Notes under the pieces: generated by a model | The model's database searches: none | Told to the model about the DNA's origin: nothing | Seen by the model: only the letters and a program-made list of their open reading frames with translations | Shown here: positions 24,874 through 33,568 of the stretch, one piece after another | Layout of the letters: each line of letters begins with the position of its first letter | Position numbering within the stretch: the first letter of the stretch is position 1 | DNA from: Candidatus Methanimicrococcus odontotermitis | Lineage (GTDB): Archaea; Halobacteriota; Methanosarcinia; Methanosarcinales; Methanosarcinaceae | Reading direction: 5' to 3' | DNA length: 34,033 nucleotides | Assembly: GCA_031286065.1 (NCBI GenBank) | Contig: JAITUZ010000019.1 | Span: 1 to 34,033, forward strand | Position numbers and translations under genes: made by a program

Positions 24874-25807
24874 GAGAATCTGTCCCTTCATTCGGATTTT
24901 TTGAGTAACGGGCGTCCTGAAACAGCGAATCAGGTCCGATTGCGCCGTTTTGGCGATAAAGCAGATTGGAAAAACGAGCGATGTCCGCCGGCGATAACTC
25001 TTCGGCGCGCATGGACAAAATATCCCCCGCGGTTTTCTCCAGAAGCGGAACAGAAACGCCGTCGGCGGCAAACGGCTGACCGGACAAACGCTCCAAAAGT
25101 TCTTTCAGATTCGGCATACTCGCATTCAGCGAACTGCCCAAAAGCGTATTTTTAATTTTTTTCCGGCGTTGGCTGAACAAAGCTTTCGTGACCTCAAAAA
25201 AGAAAGATTTGTCATCGACCGGATAGGAAACCTGCCGCGGAATGAGAGAAATAACAGCGGAGTCGACTTTCGGCGCAGGTTCAAAAGCGCTTTTCGGCAC
25301 TTTCAGAATCATAGACGCGTCGGTTTTGTACCGGACATGAACGGAGAGGCGTCCGTATTCTTTGCCGCCCGGCTCTGCCGTCAGACGCCGCGCGAATTCA
25401 TATTGATACATCAAAACGGCGCGGTCAAAATCACGCTGCAAAAACTTCAAAGTCACATCAGAAGAAATCGAATAAGGCAGATTGGCAACGATTTTATTAA
25501 ACGGCAATTCCGACAAATCGACATCCATGACATTTCCCGAAATGATTTTAATATTTTCATAAACAGAGAGGCGGGATTTCAGAATGCGGACCATCTGCGG
25601 GTCAAGCTCAATAATAATGAGTTCAGAGACGCGCGGCGCGATCCGTTCACTTAAATTACCGATGCCGCCGCCGATTTCAAGAACAATGTCCGATGGTTCC
25701 AACTGCGCGGCGTCAATGATTTCGTCCAAAACAGCGGCATCCGTTAAGAAATGCTGGTCCATTCGGCCGCCTTTGACACCGTATTCTTTGAGGATTTGAT
25801 AAACCAT
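24863..25807 (-). CDS. ksgA: 16S rRNA dimethyladenosine transferase KsgA/Dim1
   Basis: Dimethylates two adjacent adenosines near the 3' end of 16S rRNA late in small-subunit assembly. From ATG 25807 (MVYQILKEYGVKGGRMDQHF) it has 314 residues. The SAM motif LEIGGGIGNLSERI lies at 43-56 and the catalytic NLPYSISS near 108. The common family end is ELSPADIARFSNLLY; about 35 further residues extend beyond it, longer than most archaeal homologues. A GAGAT site supports 25807 rather than the ATG at 25819. Its 3' end overlaps hemK2. Confidence 0.96.
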   Translation of the reverse strand: MVYQILKEYGVKGGRMDQHFLTDAAVLDEIIDAAQLEPSDIVLEIGGGIGNLSERIAPRVSELIIIELDPQMVRILKSRLSVYENIKIISGNVMDVDLSELPFNKIVANLPYSISSDVTLKFLQRDFDRAVLMYQYEFARRLTAEPGGKEYGRLSVHVRYKTDASMILKVPKSAFEPAPKVDSAVISLIPRQVSYPVDDKSFFFEVTKALFSQRRKKIKNTLLGSSLNASMPNLKELLERLSGQPFAADGVSVPLLEKTAGDILSMRAEELSPADIARFSNLLYRQNGAIGPDSLFQDARYSKNPNEGTDSHES

Positions 25808-25910
25808 AATAAATCTCATTTTAAAATTTTAAAAATAAAAATAACTCAAAATAAAAAACGGATGAAATCATCCGTTTGATTTGAAGCCGGCAAGAAGAAA
25901 AAGCGAGAGA

Positions 25911-26717
25911 TTAGTCCCTTCTGCCGCCGCGGTTGCCCCCGTGACCGCTGCTGTAGCCGCCGCCGTGAATGTTGCCGTGATCACCGCCATGACCGCCGCC
26001 GCTTCTGTTGTCGCGGTTTCCGTGAGCGCGATTTCCCTGATGGCCGCCGTCTTCATGCGGCTGCGTCAGCGAGCGGGAGGGAGGCACCGCAAAGACATAA
26101 TATTTCTGACCGCCTTTCATTTCTTCAATGATGCGCTGAACAATCAGCTTTTCAGGATTGTGAAGCGCAGGAACGCGGGTTTTTAAGTCGGCGAACCCTG
26201 TAAAATATCCTTTTTTGGACTCTTCCAAAATGTCCAGCATCAGTTTTTTACCGATTCCGGGAAGCAATTCCAAACTGTTCTGGCGCATTGAAAGAGGCTC
26301 AGCTTTACTGAAAAATTGAACGAAACGCTCTTCGTTGGCGGTCACATAATGTTCCAAAACAAGCGGAAGCTCGAGTTTTGCGCCGTGGGAAAGCTCATCA
26401 AAAGAAATGCGGGCTTTGACGCGCTCGACATACTCCTCTTCTCGCCCGCCGATATGCGTTTTGATATGTGACGGCGGAATTTTGCCTTCTGCCGGAATAA
26501 GCTCCATCAAAATGAGCTTGTTATCGCCAAGCGCGTGAATGAGCGGCTTTTTTTGATAGACGGGGCGGTTGTCCGTTTCTCTGCCGTAGGGAAGATAATC
26601 CAAAATCCAAACCCATTCTTCGCGGTCATCACGGCCGTTTTCCTGCTTGCGGTCTCCGTGGCGTTTGTGCTCAAATGCGGGATCTGCTCTTGGTCTGTTC
26701 GGGATTTCATCAGTCAT
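25911..26717 (-). CDS. DUF655 family protein with Gly/His/Arg-rich tail
   Basis: A 268-residue archaeal protein. The DUF655 core (WVWILDYLPYGRETDNRP, KTHIGGREEEYVERVKARIS) runs to about 210. It contains a helix-hairpin-helix-like LELLPGIGKKLMLDILEE near 152-170, which suggests nucleic acid binding. The last 50 residues are disordered, with many Gly, His, Arg and Asn, similar to RGG tails of RNA-binding proteins. In archaea DUF655 usually lies between rpoF and ksgA; here ksgA follows but rpoF and rpl21e are absent. GGAGAG precedes the ATG. Role unproven; link to RNA metabolism is inferred. Confidence 0.92.
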   Translation of the reverse strand: MTDEIPNRPRADPAFEHKRHGDRKQENGRDDREEWVWILDYLPYGRETDNRPVYQKKPLIHALGDNKLILMELIPAEGKIPPSHIKTHIGGREEEYVERVKARISFDELSHGAKLELPLVLEHYVTANEERFVQFFSKAEPLSMRQNSLELLPGIGKKLMLDILEESKKGYFTGFADLKTRVPALHNPEKLIVQRIIEEMKGGQKYYVFAVPPSRSLTQPHEDGGHQGNRAHGNRDNRSGGGHGGDHGNIHGGGYSSGHGGNRGGRRD

Positions 26718-26904
26718 AATATATACTCTCCGTTATTGTGATTGAGATGATTGTGTCAGACATGCCTGCAATCGGCGCAGGTCACTCTTTTTACGTTAAA
26801 TCATCTCAGATTTGTTGTTCAAATGCAATTCCATTATTTCATTTCGTTTACGATATAATTAACACCTTGTGTTGTTTGAATAATTAAATAAACATAGACC
26901 CTCG

Positions 26905-26935
26905 ATCAAAAACCGATTCATGATCGGATTTTGAT
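26905..26935 (+). terminator. Inverted repeat with T run, no known upstream gene
   Basis: Arms 26905-26917 and 26923-26935 pair at 12 of 13 positions with a 5-nt loop, and TTTTTATTTT follows on the plus strand. No plus-strand gene lies upstream, so it could end an unannotated small RNA or be an imperfect remnant. Confidence 0.4.
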
Positions 26936-27043
26936 TTTTATTTTCCATAGAAATGTATAACTTAATAATGATTTTACTTATTCGCTTCAAATATAAATAG
27001 AAGACTCATAGAAATGTCACCCAAAAATCGGAATAAAAAATAA

Positions 27044-27151
27044 GTTCATCTCAAAAACCAATAAAAATGAGTTCATCTCAAAAACCAATAAAAATGAGCT
27101 CATCTTAAAAACCGGAAGGAAAATGAGTTCATTTCAAAAATCAATAAAAAG
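27044..27151. repeat. 27-bp tandem repeat, four copies
   Basis: Copies start at 27044, 27071, 27098 and 27127 (periods 27, 27 and 29 bp), each opening with GTTCATCTCAAAAACC and ending near AAAATGA. The first two are identical over their length and the last two have drifted. There are no unique spacers. Confidence 0.9.
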
Positions 27152-27222
27152 ACGTTTTCTGCCAAATAACAAAAGCGTCCGCTGTTCAATTTGAACTGAA
27201 AAATAAAAAAGAAGTCCCGAAA

Positions 27223-27414
27223 TTATTCGAGAACTTCAAGAATGTGGGTAGTGATGTTGGATTTGCCGCCGGTGCATTCGGACAAGGTTCTGCCGCAAAC
27301 GTTGCAGACGACCTTTCTGCTGGCGCTGCCGAAAATAACCTGTTCATTTTCACAGTCATTGCACTTCACGCGCAAGAATCGGCTTTTGGGTTTGTTTGTA
27401 TAATCTGCTGCCAT
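27223..27414 (-). CDS. rps27e: 30S ribosomal protein S27e
   Basis: A 63-residue zinc-ribbon small-subunit protein with ligands C18, C21, C37 and C40 (CNDC and CNVC). The [21 protein letters not shown] and GGKSNI segments are diagnostic. It starts six bases past the rpl44e stop, so it is in the same operon. In many archaea aIF2-alpha and Nop10 follow; here the operon ends. Confidence 0.97.
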   Translation of the reverse strand: MAADYTNKPKSRFLRVKCNDCENEQVIFGSASRKVVCNVCGRTLSECTGGKSNITTHILEVLE

Positions 27415-27420
27415 TCTGTA

Positions 27421-27699
27421 TCACTCCGCGAATTCGAATTTCTTTGCTCTGAAGCCCGGTCTCTGATGCGCTTTCTTGCACACGGCGCATCTGTATTTCA
27501 ACGCGATTTTTTTGGTCGGTTTGTCGCCGCCGGGAACCTTAGAGAATTTACCGGCGTTACCAATACCGGTTTGTCTTTTTTTCTGTCTGGCAATCATTGT
27601 CAGAGAAGAAGCTTTTCCTTTCTTAACTCTTTCAAGAGTGATATCCGTGTGCTTTTTACAAAACGGACAGTAAGTTTTAATGGTTTTCGGCATTTTCAT
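27421..27699 (-). CDS. rpl44e: 50S ribosomal protein L44e
   Basis: A 92-residue zinc-binding protein of the large-subunit E-site region (eL42). Zinc ligands are C11, C14, C71 and C74. The [16 protein letters not shown] start and the [23 protein letters not shown] segment are typical. AGGTGAG precedes ATG 27699. It lies 190 bp downstream of the GINS gene on the same strand. Confidence 0.97.
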   Translation of the reverse strand: MKMPKTIKTYCPFCKKHTDITLERVKKGKASSLTMIARQKKRQTGIGNAGKFSKVPGGDKPTKKIALKYRCAVCKKAHQRPGFRAKKFEFAE

Positions 27700-27889
27700 G
27701 ATGTCTCACCTGCGATTCCTGATAACATTCCGCGGGATAGACCCGCGCGGAATTCGAATAAAATACAAAGGATCCGTTGCCGGAAATGATACGATCGGCC
27801 GCGCGCGTTTCAAAAACGCCGTTTCTCACAATACATATCGGGACGCACATCCAAAATCCGAACAAAGATTCCGGAAAAAGCCGGAAACG

Positions 27890-28522
27890 TTAAGACTCGG
27901 GATTGCCTTCGGAACTGCCGGGTATACCTAAGGCGATGCCGCGTTTAATCAGCAGATTCGCATTTGCGGCCGGTAATTTGACCTCATCCTGCGCCCGCAG
28001 TTGATAAACACGCTTGTCTTCGCCCATAAATTCAGGTAAATCCTTTAATATTCGGACAAGAACGTAATTCTCATTTATAACAGTTGCGGCGGTTGAGGAG
28101 ACGTGACTCGAACCATCGCTCTCCGCGTCCGTCAAATCGGCAATTAAAACGGCGCGCGCTTTAAAAATCGCTTGAAGGACATCTTCATAGAGTTCCTGTT
28201 CCGCCGGCAATAATTTGTCGATATCTTTCTTCAAAAGAATATTTTTGGAATTTGTAAAAGCACCCGAAGTCGCCCGCTCAACCACTTTTCCGGCGCGCTT
28301 CATAAAAACGGTTTCAACGTCAGTTACAAGACCGGAGAGCTCATCCTCCAGCATTTTGAATTCAACCGACCGGGGGCGCCCGATTTTTTCCATCTCCGAC
28401 TCCAGGTTTTGAGCCGCCGCTGCCGCCGTCGAATAAAAATCGGACGGAATGGGTTTTAAGTCACGGGCTTTTTCCCGGCGGACCGTTTGTTTGACCTCTT
28501 CAATCGTTTTATCAATATCCAT
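27890..28522 (-). CDS. GINS complex subunit (Gins51-type)
   Basis: Archaeal GINS binds MCM and GAN/Cdc45 to form the active replicative helicase and contacts primase. From ATG 28522 it has 210 residues. An N-terminal helical A domain with DLKPIPSDFY near 22-31 is followed by a C-terminal B domain with NYVLVRILKDLPEFMGEDKRVYQL and DEVKLPAANANLLIKRG. The A-then-B order is that of Gins51. The start lies inside the end of priS (11-bp overlap), and GGGGAG precedes it, so the two are coupled. The upstream TTG at 28531 is less likely. Adjacent priS supports a replisome role. Confidence 0.92.
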   Translation of the reverse strand: MDIDKTIEEVKQTVRREKARDLKPIPSDFYSTAAAAAQNLESEMEKIGRPRSVEFKMLEDELSGLVTDVETVFMKRAGKVVERATSGAFTNSKNILLKKDIDKLLPAEQELYEDVLQAIFKARAVLIADLTDAESDGSSHVSSTAATVINENYVLVRILKDLPEFMGEDKRVYQLRAQDEVKLPAANANLLIKRGIALGIPGSSEGNPES

Positions 28523-29741
28523 AATTTGCAACTCCCCTGCACATTAAATATACAGCGGCGTATTCGGGAAGTTCCGCCTTGCCTTCTGTCACGGAAAACT
28601 CCTGTCCGTTGAGCAGGAAGGAAAACGGGCGTTGGATCCGAAGTTTCGTCGGCTTGTCTCCAAACGCCAGCGAATCCGTGAGCGGTTCATAATTCGGCAG
28701 CCGATCGAGCGTCAGCGTCTGCACTTCAAAACCGGATCCGCCGTGAAGCGACCCGGGGAAACGAATCAATCGTTTGATGTCGCCCGTCACAGGCTCGTCA
28801 ACGCTGGCGCCGGTATCCACGCCGAATTCTGCGACCGTCTTCTGAATGAGATATTCGATAATTTCTTTAAAATCTTTGACATTGAAATCCAAGCGGCCTT
28901 TATCCTTGATTTCGGAAAGCGAAGACTCATCTGACGCAAACGCCGCCAATTTTTTCAAAGTGGTATCTCCGGCTATTTTATTCTCCTTTAAGTCTTTAAA
29001 CATTTCCTTAGGAGTGTTTTGTCCGATTTCCGCTTCGGCCCTCAAGTAATCAACGACATATCCGGCAATCCGCTTACCCCAACCATTTTCATGTCTTTCC
29101 AGAATCCATTTTGTCGGCATTTTTCCGCGCCGCCCCATAAATTCTTTAGACCCCGCGCCGGTATCGCCGGCCATGGTGACTTCTTTAAAAAAGAATTTAA
29201 AATCCAAGTCGCGCCCGCTGATATAATTTACGATTTCGCGGCGCTCGGCGCTGTCCAGCAGAGAAATTTTATCGTCATAAACGTGGAAGTGATAACCGCG
29301 GCCGCCGGAAAAAACAAGTTCGATATTGTCCTGCGAAAAACCGAAATCGTCAATCAAAAAATCAGCCAGTTTGAGCGACTCGGCTTTGACGTGTTCCAGC
29401 ATATCAGAATAGGTCATTTTCGCGTCCGGCAGGTGATCGGCGTCCAAATCGAAAATCAAATCGGCGCCTTTCCATCCTTTTTGGTCCATCCGCGGCGCGC
29501 CCGGCATATCATAATAAGCAACGGAATAATAAACGTGCGCCGGGGCCATCCCGATAAGATATTCGGAAACTTCATTAAAAGAACCGAAAGATTTGTGACG
29601 CTTCATAACAACATCCGGCATCGGGTCAAAAGAAATGAAGCCCCATTCGCGGGAAGTAAAAGAGGGCGGCATCTTAAGGATTAAACTCTTATAATGCGCC
29701 TGAAATTTCGCCTTTAAGAATCGTTTGGTCAGCTCGTCCAT
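28512..29741 (-). CDS. priS: DNA primase small (catalytic) subunit PriS
   Basis: Synthesises RNA or DNA primers together with PriL. A 409-residue protein of the archaeo-eukaryotic primase fold. The catalytic acidic motif FDLDAD is at 97-102 (D98 and D100), SGGRGYHFHV lies near 144-153, and RLIRFPGSLHGGSG closes the active site. Divergent from the NEMF homologue across a 97-bp spacer; ATG 29741 has CGGTG upstream. Followed by GINS, L44e and S27e, a gene order shared by many archaea. PriL is not in the window. Confidence 0.97.
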   Translation of the reverse strand: MDELTKRFLKAKFQAHYKSLILKMPPSFTSREWGFISFDPMPDVVMKRHKSFGSFNEVSEYLIGMAPAHVYYSVAYYDMPGAPRMDQKGWKGADLIFDLDADHLPDAKMTYSDMLEHVKAESLKLADFLIDDFGFSQDNIELVFSGGRGYHFHVYDDKISLLDSAERREIVNYISGRDLDFKFFFKEVTMAGDTGAGSKEFMGRRGKMPTKWILERHENGWGKRIAGYVVDYLRAEAEIGQNTPKEMFKDLKENKIAGDTTLKKLAAFASDESSLSEIKDKGRLDFNVKDFKEIIEYLIQKTVAEFGVDTGASVDEPVTGDIKRLIRFPGSLHGGSGFEVQTLTLDRLPNYEPLTDSLAFGDKPTKLRIQRPFSFLLNGQEFSVTEGKAELPEYAAVYLMCRGVANYGY

Positions 29742-29805
29742 TTTGACACCGGGTGATAAAGCAATAAAAAGATTGAGGATTTTGTAAACCCTGAATGTTA
29801 ATAAT

Positions 29806-29812
29806 ATTTATA
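29806..29812 (+). promoter_or_regulatory. Possible TATA box for the NEMF homologue
   Basis: ATTTATA centred 30 bases before the ATG at 29839. No ribosome binding site precedes that ATG, so the mRNA may be leaderless or nearly so. Confidence 0.4.
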
Positions 29813-29838
29813 GACATTTTGTTATTATATATCTTTCA

Positions 29839-31983
29839 ATGAAACAAGAAATGACGAGCGCGGATGTAGCGGCGATTGTTGCGGAACTGACGTCCGGAGA
29901 AACGACTCTTCTCGATGCGAAAATCGAAAAAATATACCAGCCGGACGAAAACGAAATCCGTATAAATTTATTTGCCAGAAACCGCGGCCGCGACAATTTG
30001 ATTATCGAAAGCGGCAGACGACTTCATATGAGCAGATATTTAAAAGAGTCACCGAAAGTCGCGCAAAGTTTTCCGATGCTCCTTCGAAAACACATCATGG
30101 GCGCCAGAATCATATCCATAGAACAGCACGAATTTGACAGGATTGTCAAAATCGGTCTTATGCGCGGCGGCGAAGAAAGCGTTCTGATTGCCGAATTGTT
30201 TTCCAAAGGAAATATCATTTTGACCGACAAAGAAGGAAAAATCATCCTTCCGATGAAACCGGTCACGTTTAAAGAGCGCCGCATCCGCTCGGGCGAAATT
30301 TACGAACTGCCGAAGAACCAAATCAATCCGATGAAAACAAGCCTCGAAGAAATGAAAGAAATATTCGCAGCGTCAGACAGAGATACGATTCGATCTCTTG
30401 CAAATCAATTCAATCTCGGCGGCCTTTATTCCGAAGAAATTTTCAAAAGATGCGGCGTTGATAAAACAAAACCGGCCGCCGAATTAACAGATGAAGAAAT
30501 CCGAATCCTTTTTGACGCGATAAATGAAATGCTGGATCCGATTCGAAAAAGCCGCTTCAGCCCGAGATTGATTTTGAGAGAAAAAAAGGAGAAAGGAAAA
30601 GCGGAGCCGGCGGAAAAAGACATGGAAACGGTGTCCATGGAAAAGGCGGCGGAACAAAAATATGTACTGCCGCCCGGCACAGAAATTGCGGATGTCGTTG
30701 CAATGAATCTGGCGCAATACAAAGACCTGCCTTTCATCGAATTCAAAACATTCTCAGAAGCCTTGGACGAAGCGTTCGGAAAACCCGCGCTCAAAGAAAT
30801 TGAAGTGAAAAAGGAAGACATCAAGCAGGATAAAAAACTCGGCATTTACGAGCGCCGGCTGAAACAGCAGACGGAAACGATTGAAAAGTTCAGCCGTGAA
30901 ATTGAAAAAAACACCAAAATCGCCGAATCGATTTATTCCAATTACGCTTTTGCCGAGTCGGTATTAAAAGTTCTCAACGGCGCGCGCGGCAGCGGCCGCT
31001 CCTGGGATGAAATCAAAAAAATCATTGAAACCGCCAAAAAAGAAAATTCAAATGACGCTGCCAAAGCCATTGTGTCGATCCAGCCGGCCGACGCTTCCGT
31101 GACGGTGGATTTGAAAGATTTCAAAGCGGTTCTCGATATTCGGAAAACGATTCCGCAGAACGCCAATGTTTATTACGACGCGGCGAAAAAGTTTGAAAAA
31201 AAGAAGGACGGCGCCATAAAAGCGCTTGCTGATACACAGGCGATCATTGAGAAGAAAGAAAAAGAGAAAAAGGAAGACAAAACCAAAAGCGCCGAATTTA
31301 CGGTCAGGCGGAAAAAGCATTGGTACGACCGCTTTAAATGGTTCGTTTCTTCCGACGGTTTTTTGGTTGTCGGCGGCAGAGATTCGGATTCCAATGAAGA
31401 AATTTTCAAAAAATACATGGAGAAACGCGACATCGTTTTCCACACGCAGTACCCCGGCGCGCCGCTCACTGTCATAAAAACGGAAGGAAAAGAAGTTCCT
31501 GAAACGACGCTTTTTGAAGCCGCGACGTTCGCCGTTTCCCATTCAACGTTGTGGAAAGGCGGCAACGCGTCAGGCGACTGCTACATGATCAAAGGCGGCC
31601 AAGTTTCCAAAACGCCCGAGACGGGCGAATATGTCCCGAAAGGCTCTTTCATCATCCGCGGCGAGCGCCGTTACTTTGAAGATGTGGTGCTGGAACTCGC
31701 CGTCGGCTTGGAATTAAAAGCGGAAACGCGCGCCATCGGCGGTCCGATTTCAGCGGTTTTGAAAAATGGCGCGTACGTCTGCGAAGTGGTTCCGGGCAAA
31801 TTCAACCAAAACGACTTATCCAAAAAAATGTACCGGCTTTATACCGATGTCATCAAAGACCAGAAATTTTTGAAGCAAATCGCATCGCCTGATTTAATTG
31901 CGATGATGATGCCGCCCGGAGAATCCGACATCAGAAAAGGTCCTGACAATGGAAAACCGGCACCAGAAATGAATGATGAATAA
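29839..31983 (+). CDS. Archaeal Rqc2/NEMF/RqcH homologue (NFACT family)
   Basis: Binds tRNA on stalled large ribosomal subunits; bacterial and eukaryotic relatives add C-terminal tails to the trapped chain. A 714-residue protein: NFACT-N (1-190) with the conserved D100-R101 motif (HEFDR), a helical middle with a coiled coil at about 320-350 and 410-480, and NFACT-R (490-590), opening with KHWYDRFKWFVSSDGFLVVGG. A basic, Lys/Glu-rich stretch surrounds 470-490. The older annotation is fibronectin-binding protein. No ribosome binding site is present, and ATG 29851 is an alternative start. aPelota, another rescue factor, lies 517 bp downstream, with a VOC gene between. Confidence 0.93.
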   Translation: MKQEMTSADVAAIVAELTSGETTLLDAKIEKIYQPDENEIRINLFARNRGRDNLIIESGRRLHMSRYLKESPKVAQSFPMLLRKHIMGARIISIEQHEFDRIVKIGLMRGGEESVLIAELFSKGNIILTDKEGKIILPMKPVTFKERRIRSGEIYELPKNQINPMKTSLEEMKEIFAASDRDTIRSLANQFNLGGLYSEEIFKRCGVDKTKPAAELTDEEIRILFDAINEMLDPIRKSRFSPRLILREKKEKGKAEPAEKDMETVSMEKAAEQKYVLPPGTEIADVVAMNLAQYKDLPFIEFKTFSEALDEAFGKPALKEIEVKKEDIKQDKKLGIYERRLKQQTETIEKFSREIEKNTKIAESIYSNYAFAESVLKVLNGARGSGRSWDEIKKIIETAKKENSNDAAKAIVSIQPADASVTVDLKDFKAVLDIRKTIPQNANVYYDAAKKFEKKKDGAIKALADTQAIIEKKEKEKKEDKTKSAEFTVRRKKHWYDRFKWFVSSDGFLVVGGRDSDSNEEIFKKYMEKRDIVFHTQYPGAPLTVIKTEGKEVPETTLFEAATFAVSHSTLWKGGNASGDCYMIKGGQVSKTPETGEYVPKGSFIIRGERRYFEDVVLELAVGLELKAETRAIGGPISAVLKNGAYVCEVVPGKFNQNDLSKKMYRLYTDVIKDQKFLKQIASPDLIAMMMPPGESDIRKGPDNGKPAPEMNDE

Positions 31984-32011
31984 AAGGAAAGAAAAAGCAG
32001 GAAGGAAAAGA

Positions 32012-32440
32012 ATGATCGGCGCAGAAATCGACATCATTGTCTCTGACAGCCTCAAAGCGCTGGAATTATATGAAAAGATATTTGAAGTCCGGCGCATTGA
32101 AACCGCGGATTTGGAAAAAGGATTAAATGAAGCCGTTTTTACAATTTACGGCACTCGTTTTCATTTGCTGGACGAAAATCCGGAATACGGCATGACCGCG
32201 GTAAAACCGGGGGATTTGAAATCGGTTTGGTTCAATATTATTGTTCCGGACATTGCGGAAACGTTCAAAAAAGCCGCTGACTCGGGCTGTACAGAAATTC
32301 AGCCGCTGACGGAAATGAAAGAAATGGGTGTCATCAACGCCATGTTTTCAGACCCGTACGGCATTGTTTGGATGCTTCATCAAATCACGAAAGAAATCAG
32401 CTTTGAAGACCGGATGAAAGCGATGGGGCAGACAGAATAA
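32012..32440 (+). CDS. VOC (glyoxalase-like) family protein
   Basis: A 142-residue protein with the vicinal-oxygen-chelate fold: paired beta-alpha-beta modules with GAEIDIIVSDSLKALELYEKIF at the start and INAMFSDPYGIVWMLHQ near the end. It resembles PhnB/glyoxalase-type members, which include metal enzymes and drug-resistance proteins, but the substrate is not evident. ATG 32012 is chosen because AGGAAGG lies upstream; in-frame ATGs at 31973 and 31976 fall inside the preceding gene. It is cotranscribed with the NEMF homologue. Confidence 0.88.
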   Translation: MIGAEIDIIVSDSLKALELYEKIFEVRRIETADLEKGLNEAVFTIYGTRFHLLDENPEYGMTAVKPGDLKSVWFNIIVPDIAETFKKAADSGCTEIQPLTEMKEMGVINAMFSDPYGIVWMLHQITKEISFEDRMKAMGQTE

Positions 32441-32500
32441 TTCGGCGGGATATACAAAAGGATCATTGGAAAACGAAAATAAAATGAAAAGGGAGATAAA

Positions 32501-33568
32501 ATGAAAGTGCTGAAAAAAGACCTGAAAGGCAGAAGCGGTGAAATCGGTTTGCTCGCCGAGACTTTAGAGGATCTTTGGCACCTGAAATACATCATCGACC
32601 CGAATGATTTGATTTTCGCGCTCACGAAAAGAAAGCCGGAAGGCGCGGGTGACAAAATCCGTCCGGAAAAGCTGGAGAAAGTCACTGTCCGTCTCGGCAT
32701 CCGCGCCGAAAAGATTGAATTTCATAAATTCGCGAACCGCCTGCGCGTTCAAGGCGTGATTGAGCACGGCATGGATACCGGCCTGTACCACACGCTCAAC
32801 ATTGAAGAAGGCATGAACTTATCGATTGTGAAAGACGAATGGAAAAACGATCAGTTTGAACGCATCAATGAAGCTGAAATTGCCGGCAGGCGTCCGTCCG
32901 TCATTATCGCCGGCATTGAAGAAGGTGACGCCGACATCGGGTTGGTGCGCCACTACGGCATTGAGCCGTATTCTCATATCCGCCAATCTTCCGGAAAAAG
33001 AGAAAACGGTCTTCGCGGCGTTTTTTTTAAGGAAGTGGCCGACCAGCTGAATTTTGTTTACGATGAAAATGCGGCGGTCATTGTGTGCGGTCCGGGATTT
33101 ACGAAAGATGATTTTATGGATTATTTCAAGAAAGCGTATCCGGAAATCGCTTCTAAAACGGCTGTTGAAGACAGTACAATGATCGGCATTTCCGGTTTTT
33201 TGGAAGTTTTGAAGAAAGGTTCCATTGACAAAATCATGCAGGAGTCACGCCTTTCCCGTGAAGCGGCGATGATGGACGATCTGCTTAAAGAAATAGCGAT
33301 CGACGGAAAAGCCGCTTACGGGCCGGCGGAAGTCAAAACCGCTATTGATTACGGCGCCGTTGAAACGCTTCTCGTGGCCGATGAAAAACTGCGCGAAGAG
33401 CGGGAAACCGCTGCCGGCACACCCGAATTATCAATTGAAAAAATGATGAAAGACGCGGAAGCCGGACAAGGAAAAATAATTATTTTCAGCACGGAATTTG
33501 AACCCGGACAGAAATTGATTTCACTCGGCGGAGTCGCCGCGATTTTGAGATATAAATTGGCGCAATAA
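32501..33568 (+). CDS. pelA: Translation rescue factor aPelota
   Basis: aPelota (Dom34) resembles a release factor without the GGQ motif and, with aEF1A and ABCE1, splits ribosomes stalled on mRNA. A 355-residue protein: the N-terminal Sm-like domain (MKVLKKDLKGRSGEIGLLAE) binds the A site; the middle RNase H-like domain shows SVIIAGIEEGDADIGLVR and VIVCGPGFTKDDF; the C-terminal L7Ae-like domain includes AIDYGAVETLLVADE and the GGVAAILRY ending. AGGGAG precedes the ATG. Same strand and probably same operon as the NEMF homologue. Confidence 0.97.
   Translation: MKVLKKDLKGRSGEIGLLAETLEDLWHLKYIIDPNDLIFALTKRKPEGAGDKIRPEKLEKVTVRLGIRAEKIEFHKFANRLRVQGVIEHGMDTGLYHTLNIEEGMNLSIVKDEWKNDQFERINEAEIAGRRPSVIIAGIEEGDADIGLVRHYGIEPYSHIRQSSGKRENGLRGVFFKEVADQLNFVYDENAAVIVCGPGFTKDDFMDYFKKAYPEIASKTAVEDSTMIGISGFLEVLKKGSIDKIMQESRLSREAAMMDDLLKEIAIDGKAAYGPAEVKTAIDYGAVETLLVADEKLREERETAAGTPELSIEKMMKDAEAGQGKIIIFSTEFEPGQKLISLGGVAAILRYKLAQ

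Larger units (their letters stand above)
26718..27222. other. 505-bp gene-free junction between two operons
   Basis: No coding sequence or tRNA visible. It contains a small CCTGC/GCAGG hairpin at 26765-26781 in the DUF655 leader, an inverted repeat at 26905-26935 followed by a T run in the plus direction, and a 27-bp tandem repeat at 27044-27151. The DUF655 promoter should also lie here. Confidence 0.6.

Noticed and set aside
31973-32011. Longer start for the VOC gene
   Set aside because: It overlaps the end of the preceding gene, while ATG 32012 has a good ribosome binding site and begins the conserved domain.
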